64,000 nucleotides of DNA from Vulcaniibacterium thermophilum (lineage in GTDB: Bacteria; Pseudomonadota; Gammaproteobacteria; Xanthomonadales; Xanthomonadaceae), in assembly GCF_007923255.1 (NCBI RefSeq), contig NZ_VOHJ01000013.1, positions 1-64,000 of the forward strand, in the 5' to 3' direction. The notes below the pieces were generated by a model. The model saw only the letters and a list, made by a program, of their open reading frames with translations, did no database searches and was not told where the DNA came from. The position numbers and the translations under genes were made by a program. Positions 9,056 through 18,301 of the stretch are shown one piece after another. The first letter of the stretch is position 1, and every line of letters starts with the position of its first letter.

Positions 9056-9961
9056 ATGGCGCGGCTGCGCCACGTCGTGGTGCTCGGCGGCAGCGGCTTC
9101 GTCGGCCGCCATCTGGTGCCGCACCTGCTGCGGGGCGACAACCGAGTCACCGTGCTCACCCGCCGGCTGGATGCGCGCGTGCGCGCGGCGGTGCCGCGCG
9201 AGGCCAGCCTGCGCGAGGGCGACGTCCACGACGGCGGCTTCCTGCGCGCCTGCCTGAGCGACGCCGACGCGGTGATCAACCTCACCGGCATCCTCAACGA
9301 GCGCGGCGACGACGGCCGCGGCTTCCAGCGCGTGTTCGTCGATCTGCTCGACACCCTGATCGACGCCATGCGCGCGACGGGCGTGCGCCGGCTGCTGCAG
9401 ATGAGTGCGCTGCGCGCCGGCGAAGGCGACAGCCATTACCTGCAGGCGCGCGGCCGCGCCGAGCAGCGCGTGCGCGCTTCCGGTCTCGACTGGACGCTGC
9501 TGCGCGCGGCGGTGATCGCAGGCCCCGGCGATGGCCTGTTCTGCCGCTTCGCCCACCTGCTGCGGTTCGCCCCGGTGCTGCCGATCGCGCGCGCCGAAGC
9601 GCGCTTCCAACCGGTATGGGTGGGCGATGTCGCCGAAGCCTATGCGCGCGCGCTGGAGCAGCCGGCGACGATCGGCCACCGTTTCGACCTGGCCGGCCCC
9701 GAGGTGCTCACCCTGCGCGAGATCGTCGAACTGACCGCCCGCGCGCTCGGCCGCCGCCGGCACGTGATCGCGCTGTCCGACCGGTTCGGCCGCCTGCAGG
9801 CGGAGCTCGGCGAACACCTGCCCGGCAAACCGATCAGCCGCGACAACCTGCGCTCGCTGCAGCTCGATTCGGTCACCGACGACAACGGCCTGCCGAAACT
9901 CGGCATCGCGCCGACCGACGTGCGCACGAAGCTGGCGGAAATCCTGGCGGGATGTGCGTGA
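9056..9961 (+). CDS. NAD(P)-binding oxidoreductase, atypical SDR (NDUFA9-like)
   Basis: This 301-aa Rossmann-fold protein has the dinucleotide-binding loop VVVLGGSGFVGRHL at residues 7-20. It then has the conserved AVINLTGIL, LLQMSAL, YLQARGRAE (in place of the classical YxxxK) and TLLRAAVIAGPGD. This is the pattern of the complex-I-associated NDUFA9-like and YbjT-like proteins, which often bind NAD(P)H without a clear dehydrogenase reaction. ATG 9056 is one base after the stop of slt, implying cotranscription and translational coupling. The substrate is unknown. Confidence 0.88.
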   Translation: MARLRHVVVLGGSGFVGRHLVPHLLRGDNRVTVLTRRLDARVRAAVPREASLREGDVHDGGFLRACLSDADAVINLTGILNERGDDGRGFQRVFVDLLDTLIDAMRATGVRRLLQMSALRAGEGDSHYLQARGRAEQRVRASGLDWTLLRAAVIAGPGDGLFCRFAHLLRFAPVLPIARAEARFQPVWVGDVAEAYARALEQPATIGHRFDLAGPEVLTLREIVELTARALGRRRHVIALSDRFGRLQAELGEHLPGKPISRDNLRSLQLDSVTDDNGLPKLGIAPTDVRTKLAEILAGCA

Positions 9962-10312
9962 GGCGATCGGCCACGGATCTGCGCGGATGAACGCGGATCG
10001 AGCGCCCGCACTGCAGGAGCGGCTCCTGCAACGCCATCGAAGACGTAGGGCGGGACTTGTCCCGCCATCGCGTACCGCGACGGTGAAATCGGAAACGCAC
10101 GCGGGGCCACGGGTGCTGCAGGAGCGGCTCCTGCAACGCCATCGAAGACGTAGGGCGGGATCGTCCCGCCATCGCGTACCGCGACGGTGACATCGGAAAC
10201 GCGCGCGTGTCTCGCGGTCGCGGCCAAAGCCGCTCCCGCAAGAGCATCCGGCCCTGATCCCCGTTCGTCCGTGCAAATCCGTGGCCAATCGCCCGCGGCT
10301 AACCACCGGTGT
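9962..10312. repeat. intergenic region with two ~88-bp direct repeats
   Basis: No gene is supported in this convergent intergenic region. Two near-identical direct copies, 10011-10098 and 10116-10202, each start CTGCAGGAGCGGCTCCTGCA, a perfect palindrome. Each continues through a GGCGGGA...TCCCGCC hairpin and ends ATCGGAAACGC. They differ by about one base in the hairpin loop plus a few substitutions. Flanking fragments (GCGGATGAACGCGGATC; CCGCTCCCGCAAGAGC) belong to the same class of dispersed intergenic repeats. The hairpins could act as bidirectional terminators between the two converging operons. Confidence 0.8.
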
Positions 10313-11236
10313 CTAACCCTCCTCCGACGCACCACCGCGGCGCCGCTTCGCGCGCGGATGCGCGGCGTCGTACACCTTCGCGAGGTGCTGGAAGTCGAGG
10401 TGGGTGTAGATCTGCGTGGTGCTGATGTCGGCATGCCCGAGCAGTTCCTGCACCGCGCGCAGGTCGCCGGACGATTCGAGGATGTGGCTGGCGAACGAAT
10501 GCCGCAGCAGGTGCGGGTGCACGCGCTTGAACAGCCCCTGGCGTTGCGCGAGCTGGCGCAGGCGCAGTTGCACCGCGCGCGGCGTGAGACCGCCGTTGCG
10601 GCCGGGGAAGACCGGTGCCTCGGGCGCGCCGCCCGATGCCGCGCGCCACGCCGCCAACGCCCTGCGCGCATGCGAGCCGAGCGGCACGCTGCGTTGCCGC
10701 CGTCCCTTGCCGAGCACCGTGACCAGCCCATCGTCGAGATCGAGATCGCGCCAGCGCAGCCCGCACAGTTCCGACAGCCGCAGGCCGCTGGAGTAGAACA
10801 GCTCGAGCAGCGCGCGGTCGCGCAGTCCCAGCGGCGCGTCGGTCGGCACTTCCACCAGCGCGTTGGCCTCGTCCGGATCGAGCACCTGCGGCAGCTTGCG
10901 CGGCGCCTTCGGCCCGCGCACCTGCGCCGCCGGATTGGCGGCAAGGCAGCCCTGCTTCACCCGCCACGCGTAGAAGCTGCGGCAGGCCGACAGCCGGCGC
11001 TGCACGGTCTTCGGCGATCGCCCGCGGCGGTGCTCGGCGGCGGCGAACTGGCGCACCTGCTCGGCGTGCAGGCACGCCATGTCGGCGCCCTGCGCGGCGG
11101 CCCAGCCGGCCAGCACCGCGAGGTCGCGGCGGTAGGCGTCGAGCGTGTGCGGCGACATCGCGCGCTCCACGCGCAGGTAGGCGAGGAAGGCCTCGGCCTC
11201 CGGCGGCAGCGCGACGTGGGCCGCGGTCTCGCCCAT
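10313..11236 (-). CDS. xerC: tyrosine recombinase XerC
   Basis: This 307-aa site-specific recombinase acts with XerD at dif to resolve chromosome dimers. The SAM-like N-terminal domain (YLRVERAMSPHTLDAYRRDL) precedes the catalytic domain, which carries all key residues: Arg in SSGLRLSEL, Lys in LGKGRRQR, HLLRHSFASH (His and second Arg), LGHADISTTQIYTH (His and nucleophile Tyr). The start at 11236 leaves 14 bp after the DUF484 gene, and the lptM-dapF-DUF484-xerC order is the conserved gammaproteobacterial operon. This makes XerC, rather than a phage or integron integrase, the clear assignment. Confidence 0.96.
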   Translation of the reverse strand: MGETAAHVALPPEAEAFLAYLRVERAMSPHTLDAYRRDLAVLAGWAAAQGADMACLHAEQVRQFAAAEHRRGRSPKTVQRRLSACRSFYAWRVKQGCLAANPAAQVRGPKAPRKLPQVLDPDEANALVEVPTDAPLGLRDRALLELFYSSGLRLSELCGLRWRDLDLDDGLVTVLGKGRRQRSVPLGSHARRALAAWRAASGGAPEAPVFPGRNGGLTPRAVQLRLRQLAQRQGLFKRVHPHLLRHSFASHILESSGDLRAVQELLGHADISTTQIYTHLDFQHLAKVYDAAHPRAKRRRGGASEEG

Positions 11237-11250
11237 CGCCGTCGTCCCGC

Positions 11251-11931
11251 TCAGCCGTAGCGCGCCAGCGCGGTGGTCAGCGCCTCGCCCATCATGCGCA
11301 GGAACAGCGTGCCCATGCCGGGGAAGAAGCGATTCGGATCGCGGCTGCCGACCGCGAGCAGTCCCACGCCCGGCAGCGGCAGCAGCACCGAGGACTGCAC
11401 CTCCTCCGCGCGCGCGCCGTACAGCAGCGCGTTCTTGTCCGGATGCAGGCGGCCGCAGATCGGCTCGCCGGAGGCGATCGCGTCGCGGAACGGCGCAAGA
11501 CGCGCATCGTCGCGCGCGATCGTCTGCAGCCATTCGGCATCGTCCAGCCCGTCGACCGCCGCGAACAGCACGACGCGCACGAGATCGCCGTGGAAATCCT
11601 CGGCCAGGGAGGCGGCCATCGCGCGCAGCGTGTCGGCGGCGCTGGTCTGCCGCATCAGCGCCAGCGTGAGCTGATGCGTGCGCACCGCCAGCCGCTCGTT
11701 CTCCTGCGCGTTGGCGAACAGCTCCTGCAGCCGGCGCGACAGCTCGCGGTTCTTGTCGCGCAGCACGTCGAGCTGGTAGCTCGCCAGCGACGCCGCCGGG
11801 CCCTCCTCGCGCGGCACCACCAGGCTCAGCGCCAGATCGGGGAACTGCTGCAGGAAGCGCGGGTGGCGGCGCAGCCAGGCGGCGACTTCGTGCGCGCCGA
11901 GCTTCTCGGTGACATCCAGCGGATCGGTCAT
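11251..11931 (-). CDS. DUF484 (GAF-like) family protein
   Basis: This 226-aa cytoplasmic protein has an N-terminal segment ([18 protein letters not shown]), a coiled coil ([18 protein letters not shown]) and a C-terminal GAF-like fold ending [17 protein letters not shown]. These are the hallmarks of the DUF484 family that sits between dapF and xerC in many gammaproteobacteria. Function is not established. Its start overlaps the dapF stop as ATGA at 11928-11931, indicating translational coupling. Confidence 0.92.
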   Translation of the reverse strand: MTDPLDVTEKLGAHEVAAWLRRHPRFLQQFPDLALSLVVPREEGPAASLASYQLDVLRDKNRELSRRLQELFANAQENERLAVRTHQLTLALMRQTSAADTLRAMAASLAEDFHGDLVRVVLFAAVDGLDDAEWLQTIARDDARLAPFRDAIASGEPICGRLHPDKNALLYGARAEEVQSSVLLPLPGVGLLAVGSRDPNRFFPGMGTLFLRMMGEALTTALARYG

Positions 11932-12779
11932 GACGACTCCAACGGCCATGCGCCTTCGAACACGAACGCGGCCGGGCCGGCCATCGTGATCGGCGCTTCG
12001 GGATCGGGCCAGGCGACGCGCAACGTGCCGCCGGGCAGTTCGACGTCGACTTCGCGCGCGATGCGGCCGCGGCGCATCAGCACCGCGGCGGCGGCGCAGG
12101 CGCCGCTGCCGCAGGCGAGCGTCTCGCCGGCGCCGCGCTCGTACACGCGCAGGCGGAGGCGGTCCGGCGCCAGCACCTGGACGAAACCGACGTTGACGGA
12201 TTCGGGGAATGCGGGGTGACGCTGCAACGCCGGGCCCAGGCGTTCGACCGGCGCGCGCGCGGCATCGTCCACCTCGATCACCGCGTGCGGATTGCCCATC
12301 GAGACGGCACCGAAGCGCACCCGTTCGCCATCGACGTCCAGCGCGTAGCCGTCGGCCGGCGCGAAGCCGTGCAGCGGCACGGCCTCGGGCTCGAAGCGCG
12401 GGCGGCCCATCGCGATGCGGTAGCGCCCGTCGTCGAGCACGTCGACCGCGTGCGTTCCGCTCGGGCTGTCGAGCACGAAGCGCGGCGCGCGCGCGGCGCC
12501 CGCGCGCACCAGCCACGCCGCCACGCAGCGCGCGCCGTTGCCGCATTGCTGCGCCTGGCTGCCGTCGGCATTCCAGATCCGGTAGGCGGCCGCCGCAGCG
12601 GGCGAGCGCGCCGGCTCGATCGTCAGCACCTGGTCGCAGCCGACGCCGAAGCGGCGGTCGGCCAACGCGCGGCACAGCGCGGGCGACGGCGGCGCGCGGC
12701 CGTCGCGCAGGTCGAGCACGACGAAGTCGTTGCCCGCGCCGTGCATCTTGGCGAACGCGAGCGTGCGCCGCTCAGTCAT
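11928..12779 (-). CDS. dapF: diaminopimelate epimerase
   Basis: This 283-aa cytoplasmic enzyme interconverts LL- and meso-diaminopimelate for lysine and peptidoglycan synthesis. The family start [15 protein letters not shown] is present, as are both catalytic cysteine motifs, QQCGNGARC (about residue 73) and ACGSGACA (about residue 215), and the GNPHAV segment. The start at 12779 lies inside the last codons of lptM, an 8-bp overlap. The gene ends in an ATGA overlap with DUF484. Confidence 0.97.
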   Translation of the reverse strand: MTERRTLAFAKMHGAGNDFVVLDLRDGRAPPSPALCRALADRRFGVGCDQVLTIEPARSPAAAAAYRIWNADGSQAQQCGNGARCVAAWLVRAGAARAPRFVLDSPSGTHAVDVLDDGRYRIAMGRPRFEPEAVPLHGFAPADGYALDVDGERVRFGAVSMGNPHAVIEVDDAARAPVERLGPALQRHPAFPESVNVGFVQVLAPDRLRLRVYERGAGETLACGSGACAAAAVLMRRGRIAREVDVELPGGTLRVAWPDPEAPITMAGPAAFVFEGAWPLESS

Positions 12780-13014
12780 TCCCGTCGTCGTCGGCGGGCG
12801 GTGCGGCGGTCGCCGGCTCGGCGGGCGGTGCGTCATTGCCGGTCGCCGCGGCGCCGTCTTCGGCGGGCGGCGCCGGCAGTTCGTCCGCCTGCGGCGCGCC
12901 CGGCTCCACGGTCTCTTCGGCCGGCGCGGCCGGCAACACCAGCGGCCCCTTGTTGCCGCAGGCGGCGAGCAGCAGCGCCAGCGCGAGCGATGCGAGTACG
13001 AGGATGCGGTTCAT
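12772..13014 (-). CDS. lptM: LPS translocon maturation chaperone LptM (lipoprotein)
   Basis: This 80-aa lipoprotein has a signal peptide ([15 protein letters not shown]), the lipobox LAAC and then the diagnostic GNKGPLVLP just after the modified cysteine, matching the YifL/LptM family. That family assists oxidative maturation of LptD in the outer membrane. The remainder is a disordered Pro/Ala/Asp/Glu-rich tail. It is the first gene of the dapF operon, its usual position. Confidence 0.9.
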   Translation of the reverse strand: MNRILVLASLALALLLAACGNKGPLVLPAAPAEETVEPGAPQADELPAPPAEDGAAATGNDAPPAEPATAAPPADDDGND

Positions 13015-13035
13015 GCGCGCAGTGTAGCGCGCGCG

Positions 13036-13434
13036 TCACGGCGCGGGCGGCTCGGGACGCCGCCACAGCCACGCGGCCACCAGCGCCATGCAGGCGGTGC
13101 CGGTCGCGGCCATCCACGGCCGCGGCGCGGTGAGGAACATCACCACCGCGCACGCCGCCATCATGCCGGTCGCCAGCCGTTTCGCGCGTCGGCTGACGGC
13201 GCCGTAGCGCTGCCAGTCGCGGATCATCGGTCCGAACTGCCGATGCTGCAGCAGCCACGCGTGCAACCGTTGCGACCCCCGCGCGGCGGCGAACGCCGAC
13301 AGCAGCACGAACGGCACGGTCGGCAGCCCCGGCAGGGCGATGCCGACCAGCCCCAGCGCGAGACTGGCGTAGGCGAGCAGCCACCAGGCCCAGCGGAAGC
13401 GGACGCGCGGTTCGGGCGAAGACGGAACGGGCAC
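13036..13434 (-). CDS. YbaN-type inner-membrane protein (DUF454)
   Basis: This 132-aa protein carries hydrophobic segments and the family motif LGLVGIALPGLPTVPFVLL near residue 30, followed by LHAWLLQHRQFGPMIRDW. Both are characteristic of the DUF454/YbaN family. The frame begins with GTG at 13434. No function is established. It lies just upstream of lptM on the same strand, with 21 bp between them, and may share a transcript. Confidence 0.85.
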   Translation of the reverse strand: MPVPSSPEPRVRFRWAWWLLAYASLALGLVGIALPGLPTVPFVLLSAFAAARGSQRLHAWLLQHRQFGPMIRDWQRYGAVSRRAKRLATGMMAACAVVMFLTAPRPWMAATGTACMALVAAWLWRRPEPPAP

Positions 13435-13725
13435 GGCAGGCAGGCGACGGGACGGCGGGCCATGCTGCCACGAGCGCGGCGGTTTGCGGGGCGCTCGGTT
13501 CCGTCGTCGTGCGCGTGGCGCGCCTGCGGAGCTTCGGATGGGCGGCCACCCGCATCCCGCTCGTGGTGGGCCCGTCGAACCACGGGCGGGCCGGCCACGT
13601 TCACGACGTCATCGATCGGATCAGGACGCGTGTTCACGCGTGGCAGGCCGCTCGTCCGTGCCCGCATCACCCCCCTCCCAACCTCCCCCTGCAGGCAGGG
13701 GGAGGAGGGGGTGCCGTAACCGGGC
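13435..13725. repeat. intergenic region with a CCCCTCC/GGGGAGG palindrome
   Basis: No gene is supported. About 13667-13716 is a large imperfect palindrome (CCCCCTCCCAACCTCCCCC, then CTGCAGGCAG, then GGGGGAGGAGGGGGT). This module recurs inside the molybdoenzyme gene at 37055-37444 and downstream of ligD at about 45520-45780, so it is a dispersed repeat. It lies 10 bp past the stop of the peptidase gene and could serve as its terminator. Confidence 0.7.
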
Positions 13726-15918
13726 CTATCGGCCCTGCACCTGCGCGGCCGCCGGCTCGGCCACGCCGAGCTGGTCGAGCGCGAAGGCGTACATCTCGGC
13801 CAGTTCGCGGTAACGGCGGAAACGGCCCGACTTGCCGCCGTGGCCGGCGTCCATGTTGGTGCGGAACACCACGGGCCGGTCGGAGGTATTCACGTCGCGC
13901 AGGCGCGCCACGTACTTGGCCGGCTCCCAGTACTGCACCTGCGAATCCCACAGGCCGGTGCCGACGAACATCGCCGGATACGCCTTCTTCTGCAGGTTGT
14001 CGTACGGCGAGTACGACAGCATGTAGTCGTAGTAGTCCTTCTTCTCCGGGTTGCCCCACTCGTCGTATTCGTTGGTGGTGAGCGGGATGCTCGGATCGAG
14101 CATGGTCGTCACCACGTCCACGAACGGCACCTGCGAGAGGATCACGCGGTACTTGTCGGGCGCCATGTTGGAGATCGCGCCCATCAGCAGGCCGCCGGCG
14201 CTGCCGCCGTAGGCGGCGACGCGGTCGGGCGCGGCGTAGCCTTCCTTCACCAGGAAGTCGGTGACGTCGATGAAGTCGGTGAAGGTGTTCTTCTTCCTGA
14301 ACAGCTTGCCGTCCTCGTACCAGTGGCGGCCCATCTCCTGGCCGCCGCGGATGTGCGCGATCGCGTACACCACGCCGCGGTCGAGCAGGCTCACGACCGG
14401 CAGGTTGAACGCCGGGTCCATGGTCGCGCCGTAGCTGCCGTAGCCGTATTGCAGCAGCGCGGCGGTGCCGTCCTTCCGGTAGCCCTTGCGGTAGACCAGC
14501 GACACCGGAATCTTGGTGCCGTCGCGCGCGATCGCCCACACCCGCTCGGTGACGTACTTCGACGGGTCGTAGCCGATCACCGGCTGCTGCTTGAGCAGGC
14601 GGCGCTCGCCGCTCTTGACGTTGACCTCGTAGGTGGTGGCCGGCGTGGTCAGCGAGGTGTAGCTGTAGCGCAGCCAGTCGGTCTCGGGCTCGGCGTTGAC
14701 CGACAGGCCCATGCTGTACGCCGGCTCGTCGGCCTTGACGTACTCCTCGCGGCCGTCGGCGCGGATCAGGCGCAGGCGCTCCAGGCCCTCGGATCGTTCG
14801 GCGACGACGGTGAAGTCGCGGAACAGCTCGAAGCCGTCGATGAACACGTCCTCGCGATGCGGGATCCACTCCTGCCACTGCGCTCGCGAAGTGGCGCCGG
14901 TCGGCGCGGTCATGATCTTGAAGTTCCTGGCGCCACCCGCGTTGGTGCGGATCACCCAGCGGCCGCCGTAATGGTCGGCGTCGTACTCGACGTCGCGCTC
15001 GCGCGGCGCCAGCACGGTGAACGTCGCCGGATCGGCGGCCGGCGCGCAGCGCAGTTCGTCCGACACCGTGCTGCTGACGCCGATGCAGATGAACTTCTCG
15101 TCGCGCGTGCGCGAGATGCCCATGTAGAAGCTGTCGTCGTGCTCCTCGTACACCAGCACGTCCTGCGCGGCCGGCGTGCCGAGCACGTGCTTCTTCACCC
15201 GCTTGGTGAGCAGCGTTTCCGGGTCGTTCTCGACGTAGAACAGCGTGCGGTTGTCGTCCGCCCAGACCAGGTTCGGCGAGACGCCCTTGATCTCGTCCGG
15301 ATACAGCTCGCCGGTCTCGAGATTCTTGATGCGGATGACGTACTGGCGGCGGCCGATGGTGTCCTCGGCGTAGGCGAGCAGGCGGTTGTCGGGGCTGACC
15401 GTCCAGTCGCCGACGTTGTAGTAGTCCTTGCCCGCGGCCAGTGCGTTGACGTCGAGCAGCACCTGCTCGCCGGCGAAATCGCCCGCCTCGTTCGCCTTCT
15501 GGATCGCCTCGGCGCCTGCACCCGCAGCATCGGCGCGACGCGCGTAGATCGGATAGTCCTTGCCGGTCTCGAAGCGCGAGTAGTACCAGAAGCCGCGCTC
15601 GCGGTACGGCACCGAGCTGTCGTCCTGCTTGATGCGGCCGACGATCTCGTCGTACAGGCGGTTCTCGATCGGCTTCAGCCGCGCCATCACGGCGTCGGCG
15701 TAGGCGTTCTCGGCCTTGAGGTAGGCCAGCATCTCGGGATTCTTCCGGCTGTCGTCGCGCAGCCAGTAGTACTCGTCCTGGCGCTCGGCGCCGTGCGGCG
15801 CGCGCACCACGTGCGGCTTCTTGGCCGCATCCGGCGGCGTGGGGAGCGTGTCGGCGGAGGAAGCGGTCTGACTCATCAGGGATACGGCCAGCAGGAGGGA
15901 AACCACGACAGGGCGCAT
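13726..15918 (-). CDS. ptrB: S9A peptidase, oligopeptidase B-like, secreted
   Basis: This 730-aa serine peptidase comprises a signal peptide (MRPVVVSLLLAVSLMSQTAS), a beta-propeller domain (about residues 60-450) and a C-terminal alpha/beta-hydrolase domain. The nucleophile lies in GGSAGGLLMG, the Asp region in TGLWDSQVQYWEP and the His in MDAGHGGKSG. HIRGGQEMGRHWYEDGK and the EYDEWGNP segment match oligopeptidase B, which cleaves short peptides after basic residues. The start ATG 15918 has GGAG eight bases upstream. A second S9 enzyme is encoded 74 bp upstream on the same strand. The signal peptide points to a periplasmic or secreted role, unlike the cytosolic E. coli enzyme. Confidence 0.92.
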   Translation of the reverse strand: MRPVVVSLLLAVSLMSQTASSADTLPTPPDAAKKPHVVRAPHGAERQDEYYWLRDDSRKNPEMLAYLKAENAYADAVMARLKPIENRLYDEIVGRIKQDDSSVPYRERGFWYYSRFETGKDYPIYARRADAAGAGAEAIQKANEAGDFAGEQVLLDVNALAAGKDYYNVGDWTVSPDNRLLAYAEDTIGRRQYVIRIKNLETGELYPDEIKGVSPNLVWADDNRTLFYVENDPETLLTKRVKKHVLGTPAAQDVLVYEEHDDSFYMGISRTRDEKFICIGVSSTVSDELRCAPAADPATFTVLAPRERDVEYDADHYGGRWVIRTNAGGARNFKIMTAPTGATSRAQWQEWIPHREDVFIDGFELFRDFTVVAERSEGLERLRLIRADGREEYVKADEPAYSMGLSVNAEPETDWLRYSYTSLTTPATTYEVNVKSGERRLLKQQPVIGYDPSKYVTERVWAIARDGTKIPVSLVYRKGYRKDGTAALLQYGYGSYGATMDPAFNLPVVSLLDRGVVYAIAHIRGGQEMGRHWYEDGKLFRKKNTFTDFIDVTDFLVKEGYAAPDRVAAYGGSAGGLLMGAISNMAPDKYRVILSQVPFVDVVTTMLDPSIPLTTNEYDEWGNPEKKDYYDYMLSYSPYDNLQKKAYPAMFVGTGLWDSQVQYWEPAKYVARLRDVNTSDRPVVFRTNMDAGHGGKSGRFRRYRELAEMYAFALDQLGVAEPAAAQVQGR

Positions 15919-15959
15919 GATGCGGGCTCCGGCGCGAAGGAAAAGCGGTGACGGGAAAC

Positions 15960-15986
15960 GGCCGCCCCGCGGGAGGCGGGACGGCC
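15960..15986 (-). terminator. possible weak terminator or attenuator between S9 peptidase genes
   Basis: Read leftward, GGCCGTCCCGC and GCGGGGCGGCC form an 11-bp stem with one G-U pair and a 5-nt loop, followed by GTTTCCC. The T-run is short, so it may only reduce transcription into the downstream peptidase gene or protect the upstream mRNA end. Confidence 0.45.
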
Positions 15987-15992
15987 GGCGAC

Positions 15993-18104
15993 TCACTTGG
16001 CGAGCTGCTGCCAGAGGAAGGTGTAGGCCAGCGCCGCCATGTGCGCCGCCTGCGCGTTGTTGGCCGCGCCGCCGTGGCCGCCCTCGATGTTCTCGTAGTA
16101 GCGCACGTCGAAGCCCCACTCCTTCATCCGCGCCATCATCTTGCGTGCATGGCCCGGATGCACGCGGTCGTCGCGCGTGGAGGTCATGAACAGCACCGGC
16201 GGGTATTTGCCGTCCTTGCGCACCAGGTGGTACGGCGAGAACGTGCGGATGAAGGCCCATTCCTCGGGCTTGTCCGGGTTGCCGTACTCGGCCATCCACG
16301 ACGCGCCGGCCAGCAGCTTGTGGTAGCGCTGCATGTCCAGCAGCGGCACCTGCACCACCACCGCGCCGAACAGCTCCGGGTACCGCGTGAGCATATTGCC
16401 CATCAAGAGGCCGCCATTGCTGCCGCCCTGGATGCCCAGGTGCTGCGGCGAGGTGATCCTGCGCGCGATGAGGTCCTGCGCGACCGCGGCGAAGTCCTCG
16501 TAGGCCTTGTGCCGGTTGGCCTTGAGTGCGGCCTGATGCCAGCGCGGGCCGTATTCGCCGCCGCCGCGGATATTGGCGACCACGTACACGCCGCCCTTCT
16601 CGATCCAGCCCTTGCCGACGCCGCCGGAGTAGCCCGGCAGCAGCGGCACTTCGAAGCCGCCATAGCCGTACAGCAGGGTCGGCGCGGTGCCGTCGGGCTT
16701 CAGCTCCTTCGGCCGCACCAGGAAGTACGGCACCCGCGTGCCGTCCTTGCTGGTGGCGAAGTGCTGTTCGATCACGTGCTTTGACGCATCGAAGAACGTC
16801 GGCATGCGCTTGAGCACTTCCGGCGCCTGGCCGATCTGCGCCAGCGACAGCGTGGTCGGCGTGAGGTAGTCGGTGACGGTCAGCCACACCGCGTCGCTCT
16901 CGTCGGGATCCACCGCCGACACGCTGACGGTGCCGAACTCCGGCGCGCCCGCGAAGGCGCTGCGCGTCCAACCCTTCGCGCCCGGCGTGAGCACGCTGAG
17001 CCGGTTCTTGACGTCCTCCAGCACGTTGAGGACGAGGTGGTTCCTGGTCCACGTGTAGCTGGCCAGCGAGGTGCGCTCGGTCGGCTCGAACAGCACCTCG
17101 AACGCGCGCTTGCCGGCCATGAAGTCGTCGAAGCGCGCGGCGATCAGGCTGCCGGCCGGGTACGTGCGGCCGCCGGCCTGGTACGGCTCGCGCAGCTCCA
17201 GCAGCAGCCACTCCTTGTGCACCGACTTGTTGGCCGAGTTCGGCGCATCGATCCGGGTCAGCGTCCCGTCCGCGCCGCGCAGGTACAGCTCGTCGTTGTA
17301 GAAGGCGATGGTGCGGCTGACGAAGTCGCGCTCCCAGCCCGGCGTGTGGTCATGGAAGGCGGCGATGTACATGTCCTGCGCGGTGCCTTCGTACACCGTC
17401 CTCGCCGCCTCGATCGGCGTGCCGCGCGTCCATTCCTTGACGATGCGCGGATAGCCCGACTCGGTCATCGAACCGGCGCCGAAATCGGTGAACACGTATA
17501 CCCGGTTCTCGTCGATCCATTGCAGGCCGCCCTTCGCTTCGGGGCGGAAGAAGCCGTCCTTGATCCATGTTTTGGTGGTGAGATCGAACTCGCGGGTGAC
17601 GTCGGCATCGGCACCGCCGCGCGAGAGCGCGATCAGGCAGCGTTCGTACTTCGGCTTCAGGCAGTCGGCGCCGTGCCAGACCCAGTTCTCGCCCTCGGCC
17701 TTGTTGAGCGCGTCGAGGTCGAGCACGGTCTCCCACTTCGGATTGGGCTTGCGGTACTCCTCCAGCGTGGTGCGGCGCCACAGGCCGCGCTCGTGGTTCC
17801 GGTCCTTCCAGAAGTTGTAGTAGTACGGCCCGATCTTCTCGACCGCGGGGATCTTCTCGTCCGAATCGAGGATCGCGCGGATGTCGGCCTCCAGCCGCTT
17901 GAACTCCGGCGTGGCGGCAAGCTCCGCCTCGGCCTTCGCGTTCTGCTCGCGCACCCAGGCAAGCGCGCGCTCGCCGGTGACGTCTTCCAGCCACAGGTAC
18001 GGATCGGACGGTTCGGACTGCATCGGGGCCTCCTGGGCGGCGACCGCGCCCGTGGCGGCAGCCAGTGCGGCCGCGATCAGCAGGGTTCGGGACTGCGAGG
18101 GCAT
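15993..18104 (-). CDS. prolyl oligopeptidase (S9A), secreted
   Basis: This 703-aa proline-specific serine peptidase has a signal peptide (LLIAAALAAATGAVAAQ), then DPYLWLEDVTGERALAWV as in the family N-terminus, a seven-bladed propeller and an alpha/beta-hydrolase domain. The catalytic residues are recognisable: Ser in QGGSNGGLLMG, Asp in TSTRDDRVHPGHA, His in EGGHGGAANN. NIRGGGEYGPRWHQAALK is typical of prolyl endopeptidases. ATG 18104 was chosen because the signal peptide starts there. An upstream in-frame codon at 18143 adds non-typical residues. It is paired with the oligopeptidase B-like gene, so the two probably form a peptide-degradation operon. Confidence 0.93.
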   Translation of the reverse strand: MPSQSRTLLIAAALAAATGAVAAQEAPMQSEPSDPYLWLEDVTGERALAWVREQNAKAEAELAATPEFKRLEADIRAILDSDEKIPAVEKIGPYYYNFWKDRNHERGLWRRTTLEEYRKPNPKWETVLDLDALNKAEGENWVWHGADCLKPKYERCLIALSRGGADADVTREFDLTTKTWIKDGFFRPEAKGGLQWIDENRVYVFTDFGAGSMTESGYPRIVKEWTRGTPIEAARTVYEGTAQDMYIAAFHDHTPGWERDFVSRTIAFYNDELYLRGADGTLTRIDAPNSANKSVHKEWLLLELREPYQAGGRTYPAGSLIAARFDDFMAGKRAFEVLFEPTERTSLASYTWTRNHLVLNVLEDVKNRLSVLTPGAKGWTRSAFAGAPEFGTVSVSAVDPDESDAVWLTVTDYLTPTTLSLAQIGQAPEVLKRMPTFFDASKHVIEQHFATSKDGTRVPYFLVRPKELKPDGTAPTLLYGYGGFEVPLLPGYSGGVGKGWIEKGGVYVVANIRGGGEYGPRWHQAALKANRHKAYEDFAAVAQDLIARRITSPQHLGIQGGSNGGLLMGNMLTRYPELFGAVVVQVPLLDMQRYHKLLAGASWMAEYGNPDKPEEWAFIRTFSPYHLVRKDGKYPPVLFMTSTRDDRVHPGHARKMMARMKEWGFDVRYYENIEGGHGGAANNAQAAHMAALAYTFLWQQLAK

Positions 18105-18301
18105 GGGCGCTCCTGTCGAACGGGAAGCCCCGGAACGTAGCACAGCGCCCGCATCCCCCTTCCCTGCCGCAAGTCACGCGCGCATGCCGGCGCGAACGCG
18201 GCGTCGTAGGCGCGGCTTCGGCCGCGAACCGCCGTCCCCGCCGCGGGCGGACCATGCATCGGCAACCTGCGCTCGCGCACGCCGCCGCCGCGCCGATGGG
18301 C

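Noticed and set aside
10313-11236. The tyrosine recombinase as a phage or island integrase
   Set aside because: It sits in the conserved lptM-dapF-DUF484-xerC operon and has XerC motifs. No att-like repeats or cargo are nearby.
13840-15951. 703-codon plus-strand ORF opposite the oligopeptidase B-like gene
   Set aside because: It is an antisense shadow. The minus strand carries signal peptide, propeller and catalytic triad.
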